A stretch of DNA of 64,000 bases from DATBAX01 sp963762965 (GCA_963762965.1 CAVXME010000001.1:2108001-2172000); one strand, 5' to 3'; positions 35,295-42,275 are shown, counted from the first letter of the stretch. Notes: generated by a model not told the origin, from the letters alone. A program made the numbers and translations.

Positions 35295-35999
35295 TTAATG
35301 TCCTGTCCACTGCGGGTCCTGTTCCGGCGCGACAATCTCACCGTCGCGCATATGAATAATGCGGTCCCCGTAGCCCGCGGCCTCAGGATTATGCGTGATC
35401 ATGAGCACCGTCTGCCCCAGTTCGCGGTTGGAATGACGCAGCATATTCAAAACAATCTCGGAGTTCTTCGAGTCCAGATTCCCGGTAGGTTCGTCGGCCA
35501 GCACGATGGCAGGTTTATTAATCAACGCCCGTGCCAGCGCCACCCGTTGCTGCTCGCCGCCAGACAGTTCCGACGGCCGGTGGGGAAGCCGCTTCTCCAG
35601 TCCCAGCAAGCCGACGATTTTGTTGAAATAAGTTTCGTCCCGATTTCCGTTGACGCCTGCAATATCTAGGGCAATATCAATATTCGAACGCGCGCTGAGC
35701 GTGGGTAACAGGTTGAATTTTTGGAAGACGAACCCAATCTTGCGCTTCCGCATGCGGGTGCGCTCGGCGTCGGAAAGCTTGGCAAAATCGTCTCCGTCCA
35801 CCACCACGTGGCCGGAGTCGGCGCGGGTCAATCCCCCGAGAAGATAAAACAAAGTGGACTTGCCGCTGCCCGAAGGCCCCACCACGCTGACGAATTCGCC
35901 CTTCTGCACGCTAAAGGAAATGCCGCGCAGCGCGGGGACTTCGATCTTGCCCACGTGATAGGTTTTGCAGAGTTCTACAGCTTCGATGAAGGCAGCCAT
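35295..35999 (-). CDS. ABC transporter ATP-binding protein, LolD/MacB type
   Basis: A 234-residue ATPase. Walker A GPSGSGKST (residues 41-49), Q-loop FVFQKFNLLPTLSARSN, signature LSGGEQQRVALARAL and Walker B IVLADEPTGNLD are all intact. The LolD/MacB/FtsE branch is marked by the short N-terminus (AVELCKTYHVGKIEVPALRGISFSVQKGEF) and by the DEPTGNLDSKNSEIVL region. It would energise lipoprotein release or efflux. No cognate permease lies next to it: upstream is a palindromic repeat and the response regulator, downstream are tRNAs. The partner is therefore elsewhere in the genome. Confidence 0.92.
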   Translation of the reverse strand: MAAFIEAVELCKTYHVGKIEVPALRGISFSVQKGEFVSVVGPSGSGKSTLFYLLGGLTRADSGHVVVDGDDFAKLSDAERTRMRKRKIGFVFQKFNLLPTLSARSNIDIALDIAGVNGNRDETYFNKIVGLLGLEKRLPHRPSELSGGEQQRVALARALINKPAIVLADEPTGNLDSKNSEIVLNMLRHSNRELGQTVLMITHNPEAAGYGDRIIHMRDGEIVAPEQDPQWTGH

Positions 36000-36020
36000 C
36001 TAAAGTACTGATCTTACACG

Positions 36021-36170
36021 TTTGTCATCCTGAGCGCAGTAGGTCCGCTCGTTGCGAGCGGACCTGCGGAGTCGAAGGACCCCTATCATCGGCAGTCTGC
36101 CTGCACCAGGGGTCCTTCGACTGCGTGGGAACTCCGCTAGCGAAGTTCCCACTGCGCTCAGGATGACAAA
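36021..36170. repeat. 150-bp near-perfect palindrome, TGTCATCC family
   Basis: The ends are perfectly complementary over 20 bases (TTTGTCATCCTGAGCGCAGT at 36021-36040 and its complement at 36151-36170). The inner part contains GAGTCGAAGGACCCC and its complement GGGGTCCTTCGACTGC around a short centre, plus internal hairpins. A half-length relative is at 361-428. It separates the ATPase and response-regulator genes. Confidence 0.85.
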
Positions 36171-36181
36171 ATGGGAAGCGT

Positions 36182-36616
36182 TCAAGCCGCGCCCGCGGAG
36201 ACCGCGGAAGCCATGGCCGGAGTTTGCAGCCGCGCCTGCGCCCGCTTCGGACCCCGCTTGCGCACCAGCAGCATTCGAATCCGTTCCAGCAGCTCGGCGG
36301 GCCCGTACATGCCCTTGGCCAGAAAAACATCGGCGCGGGTATCGTGGCTATACAGTTTCACTTTGCTGGAGAGCAGGATGGCCGGCGTTTCCGGCGAGTA
36401 GCCTTTGATTTCCTCGATCAGCTTGCCGCCGTCAATGCCGGGCATGATCAGATCGGTGAGCACCAGGTCCACGCCGCCTTCTTTGAATCGCTCCAGCGCC
36501 TGCGCGCCGCTCGAGCACGGGAGCACGCGATAACCGCGGGTTTCCAGCATGACTTTTCGGATGGATAGCGACTGTTCATTATCATCAACGCAGAGGATGG
36601 TTCGTTTGGGCTTCAT
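36182..36616 (-). CDS. Response regulator receiver-domain protein
   Basis: A 144-residue single-domain CheY-like receiver. Asp11/Asp12 form the acidic pocket, Asp55 (LVLTDLIMPG) is the phosphorylation site, and Ser83/Ser84 and Lys101 (FLAKG) are the conserved switch residues. After the receiver there is only a basic, Ala-rich tail of about 30 residues (RKRGPKRAQARLQTPAMASAV), with no DNA-binding domain. No histidine kinase lies in the window, so it probably takes its phosphate from a distant kinase and works by protein contact. Confidence 0.9.
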   Translation of the reverse strand: MKPKRTILCVDDNEQSLSIRKVMLETRGYRVLPCSSGAQALERFKEGGVDLVLTDLIMPGIDGGKLIEEIKGYSPETPAILLSSKVKLYSHDTRADVFLAKGMYGPAELLERIRMLLVRKRGPKRAQARLQTPAMASAVSAGAA

Positions 36617-36833
36617 TCGTCTTTCCGCATGGGTCTACCTCAACAGCAACCGGGAGGATCCCAAATTCTTATTTTGAATTCTCTGCTAATGGAAATCTGT
36701 CAGAGCGAAGTGAATCCTAGTCCCCCGAAGTGCGCGTGTAAAGTATCGCGGATGTTAATGGGTGAGCGCGCATGTTGAAAAAAGTATCGGCTTGTGCATG
36801 CCATGATTTTTCGCGGAATTTTCGCGCCACCCG

Positions 36834-37727
36834 TCAGAAAAAAACTTCTCCACGCAAAACTTCGACGACATTTCCACCGACCCGCACATTGACTATCTTG
36901 TCATCTTTGCGCGAGGCCCGGACAAAAATCCGGCTGGGCCGCAACATTTCCATGCCTTGTTCGATCAAAACCTGTTCGTCAGGTTTAGCCACGCCATGTT
37001 TGACCATCCATGCAGCCGTGCAGCCCGCCGCCGAGCCGGTGGCTGGGTCCTCGTTGCCATAAAACAACATGCGAGCATGCAGACGCGCAGCCGGGTCAAC
37101 CGTCTCACGGCTGACAAAATAAAAAAACCTGCACCCAAAATGAGCCAAATACTCGGCGGCGCTCTGCGTGTCCACCCGCAACCGGCGCGCAATCTCCAGA
37201 CCTCGCAGCGGCACGATGGTGTATGGCAAGCCTGTGGAAACGGTTTGAATGGGCAGCGACGGATCGATGTCTCCATCGTGCAGGCCGGTCGCGCGCACCA
37301 CCGCTTCCCGATCGTGGATGTCGCCGAACTTGGGGTCCACCTGCGTCATCTCCCCGAACACTGGCTGGCCCGGTGTTTCGGTAAACTGTACCGGCACCCG
37401 GCCCACGTTCAACTCCAGAGCGACTTCCTTCGCGCCGCTGGAACCGCGCAGCACCGACGCCGTCCCCAGCGTGGGATGCCCAGCAAAAGGCAACTCTTCC
37501 CGCACCGTGAAGATGCGTACCCGCACCCCGCGCTCGCGTTCTATGGCTGGATCGCGTGGCAGGATGAACGTGGTCTCCGAGAGATTCATCTCCCGGGCGA
37601 TGGTCTGCATCTGCTGCTCGCTGAGTGCGTTGCCATCCGCAAAGACCGCCAGGGAATTGCCTTCAAACGGCTTGGAGGTGAAGACGTCGACTTGTGAAAA
37701 TGAAAGGCGGAGAGGTGAGTTAGGCAT
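36834..37727 (-). CDS. PhzF family isomerase (phenazine biosynthesis-like)
   Basis: A 297-residue protein of the diaminopimelate-epimerase-like fold. It begins LRLSFSQVDVFTSKPFEGNSLAVFADGNALSEQQMQTIAREMNLSETTFILP, the PhzF signature containing the catalytic Glu (SETTF). It also has RIFTVREELPFAGHPTLGTASVL and the second-half GNEDPATGSAAGCTAAWMVKHG. PhzF of Pseudomonas isomerises a phenazine precursor, but most family members act on other small molecules. There is no phenazine cluster here, so no specific substrate can be given. It is divergent from the peroxiredoxin unit, and their promoters share about 100 bases. Confidence 0.92.
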   Translation of the reverse strand: MPNSPLRLSFSQVDVFTSKPFEGNSLAVFADGNALSEQQMQTIAREMNLSETTFILPRDPAIERERGVRVRIFTVREELPFAGHPTLGTASVLRGSSGAKEVALELNVGRVPVQFTETPGQPVFGEMTQVDPKFGDIHDREAVVRATGLHDGDIDPSLPIQTVSTGLPYTIVPLRGLEIARRLRVDTQSAAEYLAHFGCRFFYFVSRETVDPAARLHARMLFYGNEDPATGSAAGCTAAWMVKHGVAKPDEQVLIEQGMEMLRPSRIFVRASRKDDKIVNVRVGGNVVEVLRGEVFF

Positions 37728-37790
37728 GATTTAAATATTCTATCTCCTGCTCCCCCCTCACAAACCTTCCAGCCAGAGGGGTTGCGACAA

Positions 37791-37819
37791 TTGACTGCCT
37801 TTCCCCTTCCGTATATCCT
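37791..37819 (+). promoter_or_regulatory. Predicted sigma-70-type promoter of the cysteine leader/peroxiredoxin unit
   Basis: The -35 element TTGACT (37791-37796) and the -10 element TATCCT (37814-37819) have an ideal 17-base spacing. The expected start about 7 bases after the -10 falls at 37826-37827, on or next to the A of the leader ORF ATG (37827). The spacer and upstream bases are pyrimidine-rich with no ribosome site, so the leader would be translated from a leaderless mRNA. Confidence 0.6.
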
Positions 37820-37826
37820 TCTACCC

Positions 37827-37889
37827 ATGCGCCTTTGCTCCATGCCGACCGCCGTGTGTTGTTGTACACGGACGCCGGTGTGTGGGTAG
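37827..37889 (+). CDS. Putative cysteine-rich leader peptide (attenuator ORF)
   Basis: A 20-codon ORF (ATG to TAG). Cys is at positions 4, 11, 12, 13 and 19; the three consecutive codons 11-13 are all TGT (37857-37865). The predicted transcription start coincides with the ATG. The ORF is followed by a strong intrinsic terminator and then by the peroxiredoxin gene. Five Cys in 20 residues is far above the genomic frequency. In transcription attenuation, leader peptides are rich in the amino acid whose supply is sensed; Cys-rich upstream ORFs that respond to cysteine are known in mycobacteria. A role for this ORF is inferred. It may have no function as a peptide. Confidence 0.62.
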   Translation: MRLCSMPTAVCCCTRTPVCG

Positions 37890-37909
37890 CGCAGACAAGT
37901 TTTTCTGAC

Positions 37910-37944
37910 ACCCACCCGGCAAGCATCGGGTGGGTTTTGTTTTT
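37910..37944 (+). terminator. Intrinsic terminator in the peroxiredoxin leader
   Basis: The GC-rich stem CCCACCCG (37911-37918) / CGGGTGGG (37927-37934), extended by an A-T pair, has an 8-base loop. It is followed at once by TTTTGTTTTT (37935-37944). The terminator lies between the Cys-rich leader ORF and the peroxiredoxin, where it would abort most transcripts unless disrupted. GTGGGT at 37882-37887, overlapping the end of the leader ORF, can pair with ACCCAC (37910-37915) and block the stem. Confidence 0.8.
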
Positions 37945-38031
37945 GACCGCGACTCCCCCGATGGAAAAGGCTGAGGCGGGTTCTGACGCGCTCCCGGCGA
38001 TCCGGGAAACTAAATTCAGAGGAGAAAAATT

Positions 38032-38724
38032 ATGAGTACCGAAACCTTAAGCCCGGCTGCACCCAGCGTCCCCCGCATCAACGACGTCGCGCCTGATTTC
38101 ACCGCCGACACGACCCAAGGCACCATCCACTTCCACGATTGGATCGGCGACGGCTGGGCGGTCTTATTTTCACACCCCAAAGACTTTACCCCGGTGTGCA
38201 CCACCGAACTGGGCGCCATGGCGAAGCTCGAGCCCGAATTCACCAAGCGCAACACCAAGCTGATCGGATTGAGCGTGGACCCGGTGAGTAATCACAGCAA
38301 GTGGGCCGTCGATATTGAAGAGACCCAGGGCGCCAAGGTGAACTATCCCATGATCGGCGACACCGAACTCAAGATCGCCAAGCTCTACGGCATGCTGCCG
38401 GCCTCGAGCGGCAGCAGTTCCGAAGGCCGCACCGCCGCCGACAACGCCACAGTACGCACCGTGTTCATCGTGGGCCCGGACAAGAAGGTCAAGCTTCAGC
38501 TCAGCTATCCCATGACGACCGGCCGTAACTTCGACGAAATCCTGCGCGTGCTTGACTCGCTTCAGCTCACGGCCAAGCACAAAGTCGCCACCCCTGCGAA
38601 CTGGAAGCAGGGTGACGACGTCATCATCGCCGGGTCGGTGACGAACGAGGAAGCGCAACAGAAGTATCCTGGCGGCTGGAAGACTCCCAAGCCTTACTTG
38701 CGGATTGTGCCGCAGCCGAAATGA
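38032..38724 (+). CDS. 1-Cys peroxiredoxin (Prx6/AhpC-TSA family)
   Basis: A 230-residue thiol peroxidase that reduces hydrogen peroxide and organic hydroperoxides. The peroxidatic Cys56 is in HPKDFTPVCTTE, preceded by a typical APDFTADT strand. There is no other Cys in the protein, so it is a true 1-Cys enzyme needing an external thiol. The C-terminal domain (LQLTAKHKVATPANWKQGDDVIIAGSVTNEEAQQKYPGGWKTPKPYLRIV) is the Prx6-type extension. A GAGGAG ribosome site lies 9 bases before ATG 38032. It is the only gene behind the leader/terminator element (37791-37944), so its expression may be tied to cysteine supply. Confidence 0.95.
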   Translation: MSTETLSPAAPSVPRINDVAPDFTADTTQGTIHFHDWIGDGWAVLFSHPKDFTPVCTTELGAMAKLEPEFTKRNTKLIGLSVDPVSNHSKWAVDIEETQGAKVNYPMIGDTELKIAKLYGMLPASSGSSSEGRTAADNATVRTVFIVGPDKKVKLQLSYPMTTGRNFDEILRVLDSLQLTAKHKVATPANWKQGDDVIIAGSVTNEEAQQKYPGGWKTPKPYLRIVPQPK

Positions 38725-38854
38725 GAGAAGTGTTCCACGTGGAACATTTTGTACTAGCGGAAGTGTACGTACAACCCCGGCATCTTTGTGAAAAGAAACG
38801 GGAGTCCCAAAACGGGAAAATTTAGAAGCTGGACCGCGATCTCAGATTGACACT

Positions 38855-38889
38855 GCCCCACTCAAGCCAAAACCGGGCTTGAATGGGGC
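38855..38889. terminator. Stem-loop repeat between convergent genes (CTCAAGCC family), copy 1
   Basis: GCCCCACTCAAGCC and GGGCTTGAATGGGGC form a long GC-rich stem around an AAAAC loop, between the peroxiredoxin (+) and the small membrane protein (-). The same repeat, nearly identical, is at 40816-40850 in another convergent gap. It has no long U-tract. A bidirectional terminator function is inferred from the positions. Confidence 0.6.
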
Positions 38890-38905
38890 ACTCGGACCAC
38901 TTTCA

Positions 38906-39256
38906 TTATTGTCCCTTGCTCTCGCTGGGGGCGGGGCCGAAGCCCCAACGTTCGCGCATGCGTTGGCGGAACTGCTCCCGCTCTTCCGGGGTCATGTTCC
39001 CGCAACGCTCGTCCACGCGCTGACGGAATTTGGAGCGACCGGAACCACCGTGGTGGTGCCCAAATCCGCCGAAAAGGATGCGGCACAGCGCCAGCATGCC
39101 CAGCGCTTGCCAGAAGGTGAGCATGCGCCATCCGAAGAGCGGCGGCAGCAGCCAATTCCACAGGTGCATGACCAGTTCGCCTCCGAGGAAGGCAAATAGC
39201 ACCATCGCCAGGATCGCGAGCGGAGCAAAGAAAATCATTTTCCATCTCTTACCCAT
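38906..39256 (-). CDS. Small membrane protein, probable partner of the ECF sigma factor
   Basis: A 116-residue protein: a basic N-terminus, two hydrophobic segments (PLAILAMVLFAFLGGELVMHLW and FWQALGMLALCRILFGGFG), then a HHHGG motif and a strongly charged amphipathic tail (FRQRVDERC, MTPEEREQFRQRMRERWG). An overlapping frame (38862-39245) encodes a low-complexity product and is not favoured. The gene starts 57 bases after the sigma factor gene, so the two are probably co-transcribed. It lacks the zf-HC2 zinc ligands of classical anti-sigma factors. It may be a non-zinc membrane anti-sigma factor, or a partner of another kind. Confidence 0.75.
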   Translation of the reverse strand: MGKRWKMIFFAPLAILAMVLFAFLGGELVMHLWNWLLPPLFGWRMLTFWQALGMLALCRILFGGFGHHHGGSGRSKFRQRVDERCGNMTPEEREQFRQRMRERWGFGPAPSESKGQ

Positions 39257-39313
39257 ATTCTGTTCCTCTTTTTCTCGTAAAATCAGTTTTCTTAAAATTC
39301 AGCTTTCCCAAAT

Positions 39314-39907
39314 TCATTTCGCAAATTCGTCGTAAATGTTTTGCAAGCGCTGGCGCAGATGCAGCACCGCATAACGTTTGCGCGAGAGCAGCGTATTCAC
39401 GCCCACACCGGTCTGGACGGCGATTTCCTTGAAGCTGTGCCCTTCCAACTCGTGCGCCACGAACACCTCGCGCTGTTCCGCGGGCAGCTCGGCGACCGCG
39501 GACTCGAGTTCCTCGAGCAGCAGATTGCGGGCGTAGAGCGCCTCCGGGCCGTCATCGGGCGAGGGCAGCAGGTCTTCGAAGCGCAACCCTTCGCCGTCGT
39601 CGCCGCCATCGTTGCCCGCGACCGCTGCGTCGCTGAAACTTTCCGGCTTCTTCTTGCGGAAGAGGTCGGTGATGCGGTTGCGGGCCACGCGAAACAGCCA
39701 GCCCGTCACGTGGTGGATGGGCATCAGCAGGCGATTGGCTTCGACCAGTTCGTAGAAAACGTCCTGCAAAATGTCCTCGGCGTCGCGCGGATCGGGTACG
39801 CGCCGGAGAATGAAGTTGCGCAGCCGGGACTGCTCCCGCTCGACCACTTCGGAAATCCGCTGGTCCGGTTCGAGTGCCATCCGCTCCAGGCTCGCTGCGC
39901 CGCTCAT
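39314..39907 (-). CDS. RNA polymerase sigma factor, ECF family
   Basis: A 197-residue protein. Region 2 is VEREQSRLRNFILRRVPDPRDAEDILQDVFYELVEANRLLMPIHHVTGWLFRVARNRITDLFRKKKPE. Region 4 is LLEELESAVAELPAEQREVFVAHELEGHSFKEIAVQTGVGVNTLLSRKRYAVLHLRQRL. The linker is acidic and Gly-rich (AGNDGGDDGEG). No zinc-finger anti-sigma gene adjoins it; the downstream small membrane protein is the only candidate partner. The 57-base gap and common orientation suggest one transcription unit. Confidence 0.92.
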   Translation of the reverse strand: MSGAASLERMALEPDQRISEVVEREQSRLRNFILRRVPDPRDAEDILQDVFYELVEANRLLMPIHHVTGWLFRVARNRITDLFRKKKPESFSDAAVAGNDGGDDGEGLRFEDLLPSPDDGPEALYARNLLLEELESAVAELPAEQREVFVAHELEGHSFKEIAVQTGVGVNTLLSRKRYAVLHLRQRLQNIYDEFAK

Positions 39908-40030
39908 CTTGATCGATCTCTAATGCTGTAGACGAATGAGCGGGTGTGGATATTGTAGGACGGGGGAGGAGGATAGGGTCTGGATGAGCTTTAAATTCTA
40001 AGAGAATATGTGGAGGCGAATCGTCACATT

Positions 40031-40115
40031 CCAGCCCGAAGGGCGGCATTCATTAGCCCCGGACGTAAGTCCCGGGTGTTGGTGCGACAAGGTCGAGCCC
40101 CGCAGGGACGGCACC
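40031..40115. repeat. Dispersed palindromic-type repeat (CCCCGGACGTAAGTCCCGGG type)
   Basis: The 290-base gap before vapB contains several short complementary words: CAGCCCGAAGGGCGG, CCCCGGACGTAAGTCCCGGG and GCCCCGCAGGGACGGCACC, each a small hairpin. Such runs are typical of scattered acidobacterial intergenic elements; this is the only copy seen here. Confidence 0.5.
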
Positions 40116-40160
40116 GGGTTCTCGCGCACAATTCAATAGTTCGATATGCATGAAAAATGA

Positions 40161-40179
40161 CATCATTTGATGCTATAAT
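40161..40179 (+). promoter_or_regulatory. vapBC promoter with overlapping palindrome
   Basis: A perfect TATAAT (40174-40179) preceded by an extended -10 TG (40171-40172) lies 20 bases before the vapB start. The dyad CATCATTTGATG (40161-40172) overlaps the extended -10, so an antitoxin dimer bound there would block initiation. VapB family proteins repress their own operons in this way. The -35 region is weak (TGAAAA). Confidence 0.55.
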
Positions 40180-40198
40180 TGGTGACTGGAGTTTTCAT

Positions 40199-40417
40199 AT
40201 GAGAACAACACTTGCGTTGGATGACGACCTTTTACGCATCGCCCAGGAGTTTACCGGGGTGGCCGAGAAAACGGCGCTGGTTCGGGAAGCTCTCAAGGCC
40301 CTGATCGAGCGGGAAAGCGCGCGCCGATTGGCGTCCCTGGGAGGCACCATGCCGGGGTTGAAAAATATTCCCCGCCGCCAGCCGGGCACTTACAAAAACA
40401 AGAGGCGGCCGAATTGA
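40199..40417 (+). CDS. vapB: VapB family antitoxin
   Basis: A 72-residue antitoxin. ATG 40199 has GGAG 8 bases upstream; the earlier in-frame start at 40157 precedes the promoter. The N-terminus (MRTTLALDDDLLRIAQEFTGVAEKTALVREALKALIERESARRLASLGG) is a ribbon-helix-helix DNA-binding module typical of VapB (DUF2191-like). The basic tail (RRQPGTYKNKRRPN) is probably the toxin-binding part. Its stop overlaps the vapC start (TTGA). It neutralises VapC and autorepresses the operon. Confidence 0.92.
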   Translation: MRTTLALDDDLLRIAQEFTGVAEKTALVREALKALIERESARRLASLGGTMPGLKNIPRRQPGTYKNKRRPN

Positions 40418-40797
40418 TTCTCGCCGATACGTCGGTTTGGATCGACCATCTCCGATCGGGAAGCCTTGGCCATCGAAATGAAGAAATGCGCAAGCAGCTT
40501 GGCCAGGGACAGATCGTGATCCATCCCTTCATCATTGCGGAACTTGCATTGGGATCACTGCAAGAACGCACCAAGACGCTCGCACTGCTGGATCTTTTAC
40601 CGCAGGTGAGAGTGACGCAACTGAGCGAAGTGCGGCTGACAATTGAGTCCCGTCGTTTGTACAGCCTCGGCATTGGTCTGACCGACGCGCACCTGATCGC
40701 TTCTGTCTTTATCAATCCGCCCACGCTTCTGTGGACCAGAGATAACCGACTCCGCAAGGCCGCCGAAGGTCTTGGCATCCACGTCGCCCTGGCTTGA
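40414..40797 (+). CDS. vapC: VapC family toxin, PIN-domain ribonuclease
   Basis: A 127-residue PIN ribonuclease with the four acidic residues Asp5 (LADTSVW), Glu43 (IAELALG), Asp91 (GLTDAHL) and Asp110 (TRDNR) for metal-dependent cleavage of tRNA or rRNA. It starts at TTG 40414, overlapping the vapB stop, so the two are translationally coupled. The order and overlap are canonical for vapBC. With an intact catalytic set the toxin should be active. The 124 bases between vapC and ppk2 hold two stem-loop repeats. Confidence 0.95.
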   Translation: MILADTSVWIDHLRSGSLGHRNEEMRKQLGQGQIVIHPFIIAELALGSLQERTKTLALLDLLPQVRVTQLSEVRLTIESRRLYSLGIGLTDAHLIASVFINPPTLLWTRDNRLRKAAEGLGIHVALA

Positions 40798-40815
40798 GAA
40801 ACTGACTGGACGGGC

Positions 40816-40850
40816 GGCCCACTCAAGCCAAAAGCGGGCTTGAGTGGGCC
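40816..40850. terminator. Stem-loop repeat between convergent genes (CTCAAGCC family), copy 2
   Basis: GGCCCACTCAAGCC/GGGCTTGAGTGGGCC is a nearly perfect palindrome around AAAAGC. It lies between vapC (+) and ppk2 (-), just after the vapC stop. It is the same element as 38855-38889. Both occur in convergent gaps, which suits a bidirectional transcription block. Confidence 0.6.
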
Positions 40851-40866
40851 ACCTGCCATCGAAAAA

Positions 40867-40905
40867 CAAAGTCAAAGGCAGCGGACAGGAGTGTCCGCTC
40901 CACAT
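40867..40905. repeat. Dispersed repeat (AGCGGACAGGAGTGTCCGCT family), copy 1
   Basis: The 39-base word containing the hairpin AGCGGACA-GGAG-TGTCCGCT recurs, with 3 differences in 39 bases, at 43474-43512 in the same orientation. Here it lies at the 3' end of ppk2. Confidence 0.75.
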
Positions 40906-40921
40906 TGGCAGCCGGTCTGCT

Positions 40922-42097
40922 TCAAGATGCAACTTGATGCGCAGCGGCGGGCGAATGATGCGCGACAGCGTGCGAGTGGGAGTTTTCTCCGTGTTCGTAA
41001 ATCGCCTTGGCTGACCCGATGATATGGCGATCGGGGGCGGTGACGATATCGGTGTCCTTGCCGGCGTAGGGAATGGTGTGCAGGATATGCTTGATGGCGT
41101 TGAGGCGGGCGCGCTTTTTGTCATCGGAGCGCACGATCGTCCAGGGCGCATCGGCGGTGTCGGTGTAAAAAAGCATGGCTTCCTTGGCCTTGGTATAGGA
41201 GTCCCAGCGGCCGAGGGATTCCACATCCATCGGGCTGAGCTTCCATTGCTTGAGAGGATCTTTGGCGCGGCCGAGAAACCGCCGCAGCTGTTCTTCGCGG
41301 CTGACGGAAAACCAGAATTTATAGAAGCGAATCCCACTGCGCACCATCATGCGCTCGAATTCCGGGGTCTGGCGCATGAATTCCAGATATTCGTGCGGGG
41401 TGCAAAATCCCATCACATGTTCGACGCCACCGCGGTTGTACCAGGAGCGGTCAAAGAAGACGATCTCGCCTTTGGTGGGTAGATTCTCGATGTAACGCTG
41501 GAAATACCACTGGCCGCGCTCGGTGTCCGAAGGCTTGGCGAGGGCCACGACCTTGGCGCCGCGAGGATTGAGGTTTTCCGTGAAGCGCTGGATGGTTCCT
41601 CCCTTGCCTGCGGCATCGCGTCCTTCAAAGATCACCACAATGCGTTCGCCAACTTCCTTGACCCAGGCCTGCATTTTGACCAGCTCAATTTGCAGCAGTT
41701 CGATTTCTTCCAGATACGCCGCGTTCTTTATTTGTTTCTCATAGGGATAGTTGGAGCTGATGATGTGCTTTTTGCTCTTGGCCGCCTTTACCTTGGCCAC
41801 CAGTTCTTCGGGAATGCTGGTGCGCACCTGTTCATCAATCAATTTGATCATGGGGAACGCCGCGGCCAGCACTTTGGCGGAGCTTGTTTTTTCCTTTAAT
41901 TTGTTTTTTTGTTTCTTTTTCTCAGCCTTCGACTGGGCTGCTTCCGCTGAGGCAGCGGGTACTTCGGGAATGCTGGTTCGCACCGGTTTGCCATTCGGTT
42001 TGGCCGTGGGGGAAGGTACAGCCAGCATGCTAGTAGAGCCATTCTTCCCGTTCAATCCGTTCAGTTTCTTCTTCTCAATTTTCATTGGGGCGCTCAT
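40922..42097 (-). CDS. ppk2: Polyphosphate kinase 2
   Basis: A 391-residue enzyme of the PPK2 family, which transfers phosphate between polyphosphate and nucleotides. The core starts at about residue 110: AAYLEEIELLQIELVKMQAWV, the Walker A-like FEGRDAAGKGGTIQRFTENLNPRG, the lid region ALAKPSDTERGQWYFQRYIENLPTKGEIVFFDRSWYNRGGVEHVMGFC, then RRFLGRAKDPLKQWKLSPMD and RSDDKKRARLNAIKHIL. The first 105 residues are Lys/Ala-rich and contain two copies of a VRTSIPE-type unit. That extension is absent from typical 260-300-residue PPK2 proteins. Class I-III activity cannot be decided. It is divergent from glnII. Confidence 0.93.
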   Translation of the reverse strand: MSAPMKIEKKKLNGLNGKNGSTSMLAVPSPTAKPNGKPVRTSIPEVPAASAEAAQSKAEKKKQKNKLKEKTSSAKVLAAAFPMIKLIDEQVRTSIPEELVAKVKAAKSKKHIISSNYPYEKQIKNAAYLEEIELLQIELVKMQAWVKEVGERIVVIFEGRDAAGKGGTIQRFTENLNPRGAKVVALAKPSDTERGQWYFQRYIENLPTKGEIVFFDRSWYNRGGVEHVMGFCTPHEYLEFMRQTPEFERMMVRSGIRFYKFWFSVSREEQLRRFLGRAKDPLKQWKLSPMDVESLGRWDSYTKAKEAMLFYTDTADAPWTIVRSDDKKRARLNAIKHILHTIPYAGKDTDIVTAPDRHIIGSAKAIYEHGENSHSHAVAHHSPAAAHQVAS

Positions 42098-42275
42098 TTT
42101 GTCCTCTTCTGCTTTTGCGGCTGCTATTTCCCAAGTGATCAGGGTGCAGCGGAGATTCGCGGATGCGGTGCCTGGAATGTGGAGGTCATAGTACTTGCAT
42201 TACGACCCTCCCATCAGCAAAAAAACAGATAGGCAAATTCGAAAAAAGGCGTTTTTATGAGGGCAATCCATCCTG

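Noticed and set aside
38862..39245. Alternative minus-strand frame over the small membrane protein next to the ECF sigma gene
   Set aside because: It lacks hydrophobic spans of normal type and starts inside the other frame. The 116-residue frame has two clear spans and an amphipathic tail.
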